From Kryptolebias marmoratus (taxonomy: Eukaryota > Chordata > Actinopteri > Cyprinodontiformes > Rivulidae), in contig NC_051445.1 of assembly GCF_001649575.2 (NCBI RefSeq), positions 4,106,710-4,170,709 of the forward strand: 64,000 nt of DNA, written 5' to 3'. This document shows, piece by piece, positions 1-10,520 of this stretch. Position 1 is the stretch's first letter. Every line of letters begins with the position of its first letter. Under the pieces are notes generated by a model. It was not told the origin of the DNA and made no database searches. It worked only from the letters and a program-made list of their open reading frames with translations. Position numbers and translations under genes: made by a program.

Positions 1-2548
1 TTTGATCTGATCAAACACTGTCTCCTAAAAGACAGCAGCAGTCCAGTCTATCCAAGCCCAGGCCTCGTGATAAAACACATTGAGAATGTCTTCAAATACC
101 AACGCCCCTTATTCTTTCAAATAACAGTTAAAGCACATTTTCAGTGACTGAATGAAATGATGCTTTACTAAACCTTCAGAGGGGATTTATTTCCATGAAC
201 CCAAAACTGATGGAATGACAAAAACACTTCGCACAAAAAAAGGCTTTTGTTTTGCTCACAAACATCTGCAAAAACATCCAGAAACAAATTTTACCTAAAA
301 GTTTACTTCCTTATACACACAAGTTTATACATGCACGCAGAAACTGAAGCTCAAAGCTGTAGTCATCTGAGGAATGCTAAATATTTACCTCCACTGCCTG
401 CCTAGATAGCTCCAGCATTCAGGACTCTATTTGACTGCCTTTTAACCCAACCTGCAACAATTGCACACAGCCTGGCTGTTAAGGCATCTCTGAACCACTT
501 TAAAACTTTCCCTGTGTGTCGTCAACTCCACTTTTTTGTTGTTTTCCCTACAAAATCGCACATTCACTTGCTCGTCATTTCAGCAGGCAGTTGAGAGGAA
601 AACAAACACTTGAACGCGTAATGCAGTCACTCCCTGGAGGATGTCATCAACAAACTGATAAATACTCAAAGGCCCTATTCTATCCAATTGTACCAACAAA
701 TTGCTGCTCATCGCTGAGCAACTAAATGATGTCCATTACAGAAAAGTGGTTTCATGGCAATCGTGTGCCTTAATACTGAAATGTTTCAATACTCAGCATC
801 GACCCTCTAACAGAGCTGCCTTAAAAAAAAAACAGAGTATATAAAAAGGACAAGAAGGGAGCAGCATCCTGCTGTGGGAGTTTCACTGTGTGGAAAACTG
901 GCTGATGACTGCACGCTGTGCACGTCCCTCAAATCCCCTTAGTCTTTTTAGCAAATAAACAAGATTGAAATGTGAATCTGAAATAGCTATCACACTGCTC
1001 CACTTTCATTATCACTGTTGAGGGAAATTAATCTAATGAATGTTCTTTAATTCACCACAGGGAACCCAAAGCTTTTGTAGCACAATCATTAAAATGTGAC
1101 ACGTGTTCGTAATGAATGGTTCAGCAAGTCAAATGTAACCTGCTAAATCACCAAAAGTGATGGCGTTATTATTTTTTTATGATGAATTTTAAGTCAGGGC
1201 AAAAGAGTAGCAACGAGTGTGGACTATCCGCATGATATTATCAAAGACAGTAAATGGGCGTTTATTGTAAATGGACTAATTCTTTATTTATTACTAAATG
1301 GTGGCAACATTAACCCACGCTACTGACTGTGAATCACTAAAGCCGAACATCATCATCATCTCTTACATTCTGCCGTCTAAAAAGCACAAACATGGACAAG
1401 AGAAGTGCATTAAAGCAACTGTCAGGAACCCATTTAGCTGACAGCTTAAGGACAACAAGCTGCTGCTAATGCATGCGGTGTTACAATATCAGAGTAGCTA
1501 ATGTTTGACTCAAAGATAGACTCGACCGCAGTAATAAAGGTAGCCACTTCGTACACGGCGCACACGTTTTGCTCTTCAGCGAGCACTGATGCAATGTAGG
1601 AACAGCACGCATGGACCTGTCTCAGCTATGCAGCCTACAAGCTGCTCTCACAAACTTGTCTGCACAGGCACGAAGAATAAACGGGGTTAAAACTGCAACG
1701 AAAGATGTTAAGAGACTTACTTCTACACTAGATACACATGTACGAATAAAAAACAAAAAAGACACAGGAAGAAGGAGCGCTGTGCCACGGATGTTTGCTA
1801 AAGATAGTGTATCTCTGTTGATTCTGCTTTACTCATCACATACACAGGATCAAAGTGAAGTAAAAACTAAGCTTTTTCACTTAGACTTAAGCTGTTGTGT
1901 CTTTAGGACTGAAAACATGGTAAAAACCTAACATCTTAGCATAAGTATTCTACAACAAAACACTCATTTCATTTACTGTAAGAGGGATTTTGTTCTTATA
2001 TGTTCAATCTTTTTTTTTTTCAACTGAACAGCAGATAAATAAGTTAGTTTTCCTTTGTGAGTACTCAGCTTCAATTTTTATTGCTTCATTGTTTTAAAAA
2101 ATGTATATTTTGCCCCTGTGTATTTCAAACTGTATTGGCAAAGATGGAAAGCTGAGGTTTCTACTTCTGTTTTAGTGTGCTGTATGCAAACTGATGACCT
2201 CCCAGGGGGAAAGGGAAGGGTGGGGGTTCTCTCTGATGGATGCTAGGTGAAGGTTAAAATCTCAGCGGAGAAATACAAAGCCTCTGTTGCAAGGCTATTC
2301 TCCCTTTTGGCATCATTTGTGCTTGCCAGACACAAAAACAAACAAAGACATAACAGAAAAGCAGCGTTTTAAAGTTGGATAGTATATGATTATATTGTTC
2401 ATTTCACAGTGTTTACTTTTATAAACAAGGAAATATGTCAGCTTTAACTGTTAGTCATGGAAACACTCAACTTGAGTTAAATGATGCGTAGGAAGCGTCA
2501 GAAACCAAGGTAACAAAATAATTATTAGAGTCCTGTCTGGAAATGATA
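1..2548. other. noncoding region, no gene recognised
   Basis: Only short open frames without family resemblance or convincing splice-site pairs are present. The sequence is AT-rich and of ordinary intergenic type. In human the neighbour on this side of TNFAIP8L2 is SEMA6C, but nothing here looks like a semaphorin exon. Confidence 0.6.
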
Positions 2549-3117
2549 CACACTAAAAACTGCTGGATCATTGTGATAACTGGGTTAAAGCTGTTGTGGT
2601 TGGGTCAGAGATGAACTGGGTCATTCTTCACAGACCACCATTTAAAACCAGAAGTTGATCAATTTGAATCTGACTGGACCTCTACTTTAGGGTGTAATAA
2701 ATAAAGATTAGACTATACAAAAAAATTGTAAGACTATATTTAACCCAGTTGGTTTTGTTAATAACTTTAGTTTGCATTATGCAGTAAGTTTGGGTTCCTA
2801 AAATAACATTAGTTGATGCTAGCTAGCTAGCTGAGGCTAATAACAGTTAGCCTTAGCTAACTAGCACCCAAGTTCAAAGTATCTAATAACCAAGATGTTG
2901 GGTTGTCCGTTTTTAACTTATCTTTTAGTGGCTATTATTTATAGTATATATTTATGGTGTATATTTTAACCTAATAGTTGAGTAGAAAACTTTACCATGT
3001 CAAACTAATAACCCAACCACGCTGACTTAAAACTACCCAGGTTTGTCTCGGTCCAATTTTGACCCAGTGCTGGCTCAGACAGGGTCGGTTGTTTGAAACC
3101 CAGCAGTTTTTAGTGTG
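2549..3117. mobile_element. MITE with 18-bp terminal inverted repeats
   Basis: The element opens with CACACTAAAAACTGCTGG and closes with its reverse complement, allowing one terminal-side offset. It is flanked by TA on both sides (2547-2548 and 3118-3119), as for a 2-bp target duplication. Subterminal sequence also shows related CCCAG/CTGGG and CAACC/GGTTG words in opposite orientation. There is no coding capacity in 569 bp. The ends resemble a MITE family widespread in fish, but I cannot assign the superfamily securely. Confidence 0.7.
2822..2865. repeat. central hairpin of the MITE
   Basis: Arms 2822-2840 and 2847-2865 pair at about 17 of 19 positions around a 6-base loop. The hairpin sits close to the midpoint of the 2549-3117 MITE, so the whole element can fold back from its centre. 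Confidence 0.7.
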
Positions 3118-3598
3118 TAGATAAGCCGTGAACATATGTTGCCCTCTTCAAGTTTTTCAGCTGTAAACGTTTTCCCAAACCACAACCAGGTGTGAAAGGA
3201 ACTTCTGTTTTTATTTGGTTTTCCTCCAAACATTCTGAGACCTTGCTTACTTTTAGCACATTATATCTTATTCACGTAATAAAGATTAAAATTATGCGCT
3301 AATTCTGTTCTTTATGTGATTTTTAATAGGGTTTTCTGTAGTCTGCCAACAGGATGGAATAATGACAGGGAATGTTTTTTTGGCTGCAAAGAGACAAATT
3401 CAAACTTGTGTGAAGCTGTTCAAATAGTTTTGCTACACAACAAACTAGAAACAGCTAATCTGCGTGTTTGTCAATTTGTCTCACAATTCAAATTTTTTCA
3501 CAGTAGTAAAATGAATATACTTAAAACATTCAAATATCTACATGAAGAACATCAGTAAAATTAAATACATGTTTTATTCTCTTGATATTCAGGCAACC
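3118..3598. other. 5' flank and probable 5'-UTR intron end of tnfaip8l2
   Basis: No coding signal is seen. A splice-acceptor-like stretch (pyrimidine-rich, ending TATTCAG at 3592) lies just 6 bases before the tnfaip8l2 ATG. This suggests that a noncoding first exon is spliced to the first coding exon. I could not locate that first exon. Confidence 0.4.
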
Positions 3599-5347
3599 AT
3601 GGATGTATTCAGCTCCAAGGACATGGCCTTAAAGGCCCAGAAGAAGATCCTCAGCAGCATGGCCAGCAGAAGCTCTGTGCAAATGTTCATAGACGACACC
3701 ACTAGTGAGATTCTGGATGAACTGTATCGGGTCTCCAAAGAGTACACAGGAAGTAAAGCTGCGGCTCAGAAAGTCATCAAAAACCTGATCAAGATTGCAG
3801 TGAAGATTGGCGTGCTGTACAGAAACAACCGTTTCACAGAAGAGGAACTGAAAGTAGCTCAAGACTTTAAGAAAAAGCTTCATCAAGGGGCAATGACGGC
3901 CATCAGCTTCCACGAGGTACACTCCCATTCATCAGTTCATTAACATACAGCACCTGTAAAAAGTATTCACTCCCCAGGATGTTTCATACTTTTATTGCTG
4001 TCATAAATCAATCATGGTCAACATTTTTTTTTTTCAAAAAAATCCTCAGTGTCAAAGTAAAATCAAATTTCTAGAGTGATACCAATTAAATAAAAATATA
4101 TAATGTAAAACAAGTGATTTCATAAATATTCACCCCCTTTAAAGTGACTGTCCTAATTCAACAAAGAGAAAAGAAGAATATTAAAAAGTCAGGTAATGGA
4201 TACTAAAAGATTTCCAAGGCCCTAAACATCCACAGACGTTCTGGTAAATCCATCGACAAGAAACAGAAGGAACATGGGACCTGTGTAAATCTACCAGGAG
4301 CAGGTCATCCTCACAAACAGGGTGACTGTGCAAGAATTAGAATAGAGAGACCAAGACAGTTGTGACTGAAGGCGTTCCAAGCTTCAGCAGGTGAGAGGGG
4401 AGAGACTGAGCTCCAGCTGAAGCCTGGGTTCTTCACCAGTCTGAGCTTTATGGGAGAGAAGCAAACAGAAGAAAACTCAGATAGAACCTGCTAAGAAGCC
4501 AACACTTGAAGTCTTCCACATATTGTTTGTAAAACTCTAGTTGAGATTTTATGGAAATCATTTTGTATTCATCCTCTGACTTGTATTATTCAATATTCTT
4601 TTCTCTGAACTGAATTACAGCCACTTTAAAGGGGGTGGATATTTTTGCAGTCACTGATTTACATTATATATTTGTATGTAATTGGTATTAGCCTGTAGAA
4701 ATTTGATTTCACTTTATTGTTTTTGTGTCAAAAAGGCCAATTTATATAGGCCGTGATTAATTGATGACAACAATAAAAGCATAAAATATCCTAATACTTT
4801 CTAATACTTTAAATAGACACTGTACACAATAAGTGCCAGCTTTTGCAATGCAGATCTTACAAATACCAACATATGATTGCTAAGGGATTGCAAAAGAGTA
4901 CAATTAGTTCTGAAATAGTTTTGTGCTGCAACCACTTCAGGGCTGGAGCTGCTGGCAACTACAAAAACACAACATTCAAAAATTGTATGAGATGTACAAG
5001 TGTATGAGAATTTTTTTTTAGGATTCGAGAAAACATTCAGACACAGATGCAGCACATGCAAACTAGTCAACGGGTTTCTAACATGAATGTATCTCCTGTC
5101 TCAGGTGGACTTCACCTTCGACAAGGCAGTGATGTCGGAGCTTTTGACCAGCTGCAGGGATCTGTTGTTGAAGCTGGTCAACACCCACCTCACGGCTAAA
5201 TCTCACGATCGCATCAGTCACGTCTTCAACCATTACTCAGACCCTCAGCTTCTCACCAAACTCTATGACCCCGACGGCCCCTACAAAGCCAACCTCACCA
5301 AAATCTGTACGGGACTCAACAAACTGTTAGAGGATGGGACAATATGA
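3599..5347 (+). CDS. tnfaip8l2: TNFAIP8-like protein 2 (TIPE2)
   Basis: There are two coding exons, 3599-3916 and 5105-5347, joined in phase 0 (CAC GAG|gtacac ... tctcag|GTG GAC). They give 186 residues; human TIPE2 has 184. The protein is a single TNFAIP8 (DUF758) all-helical domain. The segments FIDDTTSEILDELYRVSKEY, QGAMTA.SF.EVDFTF and HLTAKSHDRI.HVF.H.SDP match TIPE2 better than TNFAIP8L1. The family is cytosolic, carries phosphoinositides in a hydrophobic cavity, and in mammals TIPE2 dampens Toll-like and T-cell receptor signalling. The start sits in a good context (caaccATGg). The coding region is split by a 1,188-bp intron that carries a Tc1 relic, whereas as far as I know the mammalian gene has its whole frame in one exon. 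It is followed by convergent lysmd1. Assignment is strong; which teleost duplicate it is remains undecided. Confidence 0.95.
3948..4822. mobile_element. deleted Tc1-like DNA transposon in tnfaip8l2 intron
   Basis: Inverted repeats of roughly 210 bp (about 3948-4160 and 4610-4822) start with CAG at both ends. They are flanked by TA (3946-3947 and 4823-4824), the Tc1/mariner target site. The middle (about 4190-4500) is a decayed piece of the transposase gene of fish Tc1 elements; the helix-turn-helix region and the stretch near 4430-4460 are recognisable. Most of the gene is deleted and no frame is open, so it cannot move by itself. It makes up about three quarters of the intron. Confidence 0.88.
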
Positions 5348-5519
5348 CACACAAGTGAATCACCTGTTACAGACACTGGGAGATTACCAGGGAGACACAC
5401 CTTAAGACTCTGGACTGTTGGATAAAATTAGTCTTACTACTGCCGAGGAATAGTGATAGAGGACTATATTTCAGAACAAATCTGCCACCCATACAGTTCT
5501 GAAGGAACAAATGGGATCT

Positions 5520-5525
5520 AATAAA
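5520..5525 (+). other. candidate poly(A) signal of tnfaip8l2
   Basis: A canonical AATAAA lies 173 bases after the stop. Later copies at 5744 and 5886 are alternatives. Confidence 0.4.
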
Positions 5526-5804
5526 AGCAGGTCGAGTCATTTCTCAGTTGTTTTAATTGTGCAGATGACCCACATACTGTATAAGTGTGAAGTGTAATTG
5601 TATTTCCAGCAAAAAAGGTTCATAGAAACCAAACTTGACTCTTTTAAAATGCTGTCCAATGTTGTTTTTTTTGTTTTTCCCCATTGTTACCCTTTAAATA
5701 TATCATTCTGTGCTACTGAAAATGTTTGTTATGGAGATGAGGCAATAAATCGGTCAGACAGCCTTTACGAACAGAAACGAGGGAAAATACCACTGAAAGA
5801 CAAC

Positions 5805-5819
5805 ACTGCCATCTGCTGG
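5805..5819 (-). promoter_or_regulatory. CTCF-like motif
   Basis: On the minus strand this reads CCAGCAGATGGCAGT, matching all 15 positions of the vertebrate core CCASYAGRKGGCRSY. Binding is inferred from the motif only. Confidence 0.4.
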
Positions 5820-6314
5820 TCAACAGATGACACTTCGACAACAGTTCACTGTGTTTACGGAGGTGCTGAGATGATAAAACCAGGAAATAAAAGAAACAAC
5901 CACCTAATTATCATATGGATAATTATTCAGACCATCAGCATGCCTGTTCAAATACATTTAAAAACAAAACAATAAAATAACTAAAAGATTTCTTTACTGG
6001 TGACTGAAAGCTTGGACTACATTCTTAACAGTCTTGGGTTTCTGAAAACTGGATGCCAGTCAAATAAAATGTGTTTTGGCTCTAAAGCACTTAATGCAGA
6101 CTAATTAAAATAACAAAGGAATAAAATTAAGTTCATACTTGGTATTCAACCTAATGCAAATAAGCATTTGACTTCTTAAGCATTTCTGTAAGCAATAGTC
6201 AAACTGAAAAAAAGGATGTCCCTAAACACAGAAGCTTTTTTCTTATGCTAAAGTTTAAATGAGATTAAAAACAAACCCAGAACAAACAATAAAATACTAT
6301 GATAGATATGCTAA

Positions 6315-6337
6315 ACACACACACACACACACACACA
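6315..6337. repeat. (AC)n microsatellite
   Basis: An uninterrupted AC dinucleotide run lies between the convergent 3' ends of tnfaip8l2 and lysmd1. Confidence 0.95.
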
Positions 6338-6402
6338 TATTTCTTTGTTTCAATTTTTACTTCAGGTACATCACAGTGTTAGGTCTGGAGCCATTTTGTG
6401 CT

Positions 6403-6408
6403 TTTATT
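6403..6408 (-). other. candidate poly(A) signal of lysmd1
   Basis: AATAAA on the minus strand, about 400 bases beyond the lysmd1 stop codon. Confidence 0.35.
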
Positions 6409-6806
6409 TTTACAGTGGTCACGACTATGTATTTCCTTTCCTAATCTGTACAGAAAATGGCAAACAGCATCCCACCTGATGAGTCTGCCATACGTAGTCT
6501 TAAGACTGAACCATCTCGTTTGTAACATTTTATGCTTCTCTTTCCTGTGAGAACAAGTCAAACAGACAGAGTCAGATTTTATCATCTATAGTGTTTCTCC
6601 ACATTTAACTAAAGCTAGAATAATAAATTCAGAGCCTATATTAAATGGCTTTGTGATTACATGATTTAACTTTATATAGTAGAACAGATAGCAAGGTTTT
6701 TCTTTTTTGAACATTATAGGTCTTAGAGTTTGATCTCTGCAACACGGCTTCCTGAGGAAGTTTATATAATGATTAGTGTGCAAAAAAAAAAAGATAAAAC
6801 AAGATG

Positions 6807-9800
6807 TCACAGTTCAAAGATTTCATCCTCCCTGTCTTTCAATTTGGTGAGTTTGGTAATAGTGAGGGGTACAGCCATGTGCACGGAAGATGAAATGACG
6901 CTTTGCGATCTTGTGAGCGGACGCCAGCCTGAAGTCTCGCTGGAGCAAGCTGCTTCTAAGGCCGTAACCCTGTTGGAAGGGGGAGAAAAAAAAAAGATAA
7001 AAAGACTGAGTGATTCCACCCATTTTCAGCTTGGGGTACATTCAGAAGCACTCTCAAAGTCTGCCTCTTGCTTTGACATGGTGAGTAATGCTCAAAGCTC
7101 AGACTTTAAATTACATTCCATGTAGCTCTGAGGCACAAGAAATGCTCCTTTTAACAGCAACAGAAGAAAAGCCAAGTAAGAATGGGGATGTCAGGAAGGT
7201 GTATGGATGTATTAAGCATTGTTTGGGAACCTACAAAAAACCTTTGAGGAAAAAAACAGAAAACTGATATAAAACATATCGATTTGCAGCCACAACATGA
7301 ATCAATTTCTTCAATTTAAAATGAGTCACTGGAGAACAGTTCTCCAAAGAAATGTTCCCTTATTTAGTGTTTTTCTAAAATAGTGTTTGAGAGAACAAAA
7401 AAATCATTCTCAGCTGGTTCAGACCCGTTTATTGTGTATAATGTGCATCATTGATTTCCTAAAATCCTTCAGTGACTCTTGATGCCATGATTATAGAACT
7501 GAAATCAGATGCCAGAGATGACAGGAAGCCCCTGCCTGCTTCTCTTTTTGTTGGGTGCATTTAAACAAACAGCCCTTGGATACACTGCAGAAAAAACGTC
7601 CAACTGTCAACTAGGACATACTGTAGGACCTAAGCCAGCAGAACGTTTCACAGCAGAAGTGTGCAATGGTCTTTATACGTGTCTGAAGCCAGCAAAGGTA
7701 TTTTAAAGTGTTGTTTGCATGAAGTCAATTCATTATTAGTTGAGTTTTTAGACAATTCGAGGTGCTGAATCAGCCAGAATAAATGTTGATGAAGTACAGC
7801 AGAACCAACAGAGAAGGACGCAGAAATCCTAGCCTGACGAATGATCACAATATTATAAAATTAACCTGTTAGGCTTAGAGAACAATGTGGAATCAAAGGC
7901 GAAGGGTTCCTTAAAGGAAGTCGTATCACCCATGGCAGAGTTTCAAACTGAGAGCATTTTAGGATGAGACGGAACAGAGTTACAGCCGGTTTGGTCAGTC
8001 TTATACAGTAGGGTGAGATTTTACGTGAGATGGGTTAACTCTGGGAGTTTGTGCTGGGTACGAGTCTCAGCTACTACCACATCAAACTGTAGCTCTACAT
8101 CTGCAAATCCGACAACATTATAACAAGTTCTGAGTTGGCTAATAATGATTGACTTCAAAAGTTATTCGGTTGTAGATGAACGTCCAGTGATTACTTTGTT
8201 TCCCTAAAATCCATCCAGTGATTTATGAGATATTTTGCTAAAACATCCAACAAACACACATAAGCACACTGAGGCAAAGACATTATCACCCCTGGGCCAT
8301 TGTATATATCTAGCAAATGAACTACAACATGAAATACTGAATTACAGCACAAAGGAAACTATAAATCATATGAATTGTGAAAAGAACTTCATGTGATCAA
8401 ACAGTGAGTTAGCTGTACCTGTTCTCTGCGTCCTGACATCCTCTGGCTGCTGCCTGCTTAGATTGGCTGATCAAGTCATCCATCCTCTTCAAAAAGTCCA
8501 CAGGGGTAGGGTCTGGTGTCATTTCTCTTCCATCTGCTTGCTTTTTCTCAGAGAGGTTCTCTGCGTGTCCATTCTGAGCAGAAGCACCGTCCGTGTCCCC
8601 GCCCCCACCGTCTCCTTCAGATAAATTCAAGCCGTTTCTGCAGTCGTCCAAATCTGACGGCACTGGGATTGACAAAGACTTCTTCAGGAATATCGAGTCG
8701 TTGGTGTACAGTCGGTTAGCTCTTTTGATTTGCTCCATCTGGAAGAAAAACACTATGTAAAAACTCGCAAAACTTCTATTATGCAAAACCAGTGTCACTT
8801 TGTTGTACGATTTCTATAATAAGGAGGCAACAGCACTCCAATGAAATCCTTCAGTCACGCACACAGCATCAGAAAGAATGTGTTAAAAAGCTTATTTATG
8901 TTTTATTTTAATAAAAATAACCATTAGGTTCATGTAGTTATGTTGCTACGCTTGCAAAGGGGGTAAGTAAAGATAAATAAAATACTGAACACCAATCAAA
9001 CAAAACATAATATAACAATAAACAAAAAGATCACATTTTTCATATGATCATATTATAAAAAAATAACCTTAAAGAATAGTAAATACTTGTCTTGCTTATT
9101 TCAGTAGTGTAAAAGTCTTAAAGAATGTCATCCAGAAAATAGTTATTTCCATGCAATTATAACCTTAAGATACTCATTGCAAAGTCATGAACAGACAGGA
9201 AAAATAAAAATCATGAAGGAAATAAATTCTCTTATTGGTGGTTAATGTGCCCTTAAATTACAAATCTGTGAGCAAAATATCTGCCAACTAACGTGGGTTT
9301 GTTTCAGTGTGGAAACAGCCAAAATGACTGAAAGTAGGTCAAATGTTAAACATCCGGGACATATGAGTTTACCTACATGTTTACCTACATGGACTACAGC
9401 CAACCTGATGCAGGTGAATCACGTGACTTGGTTTCCTTTTGTTTACATTGAGTGCAGACCCCAACTATCTGGAAAACTGCAGGTGTAAATGCTGTCAAAC
9501 TGCACCATTTGCTATAATTCAGGAGAACCTTTTTTATGTTTGAATTCACACTTTGCACTCTTTAACTTTTAAGAGTGTGGGGGGAGGGGACTAAAATGGC
9601 TGCAGAATCTGGAGCAACGATTAAAAACTAAATGATTCATACTTACAGACGCTCCATATTTGACGGCCAGGCCCTGCAGTGTTTCTCCTGGCTGAACCGC
9701 GTGTTCAATGAACCTGTGGCGGGCCGGGGAGCGCGAGGTTCGTGTCAGGCTGCCGTAAGACCGCGTCCTGCTTCCGCGGGAGAGGCCGCCTCCTCCCCCA

Positions 9801-9829
9801 GACGGCAACGGCGCTCGCCCTCCGGACAT
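6807..9829 (-). CDS. lysmd1: LysM and peptidoglycan-binding domain-containing protein 1
   Basis: There are three coding exons on the minus strand: 9829-9647, 8738-8419 and 6969-6807. Donor and acceptor phases agree (0, then 2), and the total of 666 bases gives 221 residues; human LYSMD1 has 227. A Ser/Arg/Gly-rich N-terminus precedes one LysM domain at residues 41-87 (HAVQPGETLQGLAVKYGAS then MEQIKRANRLYTNDSIFLKK). The first intron splits this domain. The acidic, low-complexity middle contains PTPVDFLKRMDDLI, and the tail ends TKLKDREDEIFEL, typical of the family. LysM domains bind N-acetylglucosamine polymers in bacteria and plants. The vertebrate LYSMD1 function is not settled, and no signal peptide or membrane segment is seen. 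It lies head-to-head with scnm1 and tail-to-tail with tnfaip8l2. Confidence 0.93.
8030..8320 (+). repeat. dispersed dimeric repeat, copy A (one monomer)
   Basis: Shares the family words 'ctcagctactaccacatcaaa', 'cagtgatttatgagatattttgct' (in pieces) and a terminal 'gacattatcaccc' with the other copies in this window. It lies in lysmd1 intron 2. Limits are approximate. Confidence 0.6.
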
Positions 9830-10520
9830 TGTCGAGCAACATTTAGGTCGGTAGCCGCCCGAATGGTGGCAGAAATATGGCCACTAGCAAACTTAAATGT
9901 CACCAAATTATCAGACAAAAACATGTACGTTCAAGTATTAAAGCAGCAGCTAGCCTAGCCTAATTAGTTAACCTGGACTAAATCTTTACAGTTTGTTGTT
10001 GTTGTTTTTCTTTAGTAAATCCCGAATAGACATTTTAACCTCTGCAGCAGTCCAACATAAATGTATAATAAACCTATCTTACCTGTACATAAACCACTTG
10101 AAAAGTTATCGTGAACTTGTTTACGTTTTATTAACTCAGTAATGTCAGCAGCTGTGTTGCCATGGCTGCCGTGTTGAGTGACTGGTCTCACGAGTCTTCA
10201 CGGGTGCTGCGTTCTAAACAGTTGGAATAACCTAAATCATTTCGATTAGTTTAAAAAAAACTGCTACTATCTTGCCTCAAAATAACTAAACGTCATATAC
10301 ACTGTTATACTCTATAATTATACTATGCATTGAGGTTATGTGATTTTTAGTAACATCAAAAGTCCTTAAAATATATTCATGCTACATGCAACCCTCAGCT
10401 GAGCGTAATCCCCATTTGTCCTATTTGTTCATGAACGCAGCATTGCTAACAGGAGTTAGCTAAACGTTATCGTGAATCGGTTTTACAGACCACTGTTTTG
10501 ATATTATACCCATAACAATC
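9830..10520. promoter_or_regulatory. divergent lysmd1-scnm1 promoter region
   Basis: The start codons of lysmd1 (minus) and scnm1 (plus) are 691 bp apart, leaving room only for two 5' UTRs and a shared promoter. The lysmd1 side is locally CpG-rich (about 9710-9860), and no TATA box is evident, as is common for housekeeping bidirectional promoters. The human genes are also adjacent and divergent. Transcription start sites cannot be fixed from the sequence. Confidence 0.6.

Larger units (their letters stand above)
5348..6402. other. tnfaip8l2 3' UTR and convergent intergenic DNA
   Basis: After the stop codon there are AATAAA signals at 5520-5525, 5744-5749 and 5886-5891, any of which could end the tnfaip8l2 transcript. 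No further gene is seen before the lysmd1 3' end on the other strand. Confidence 0.55.
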
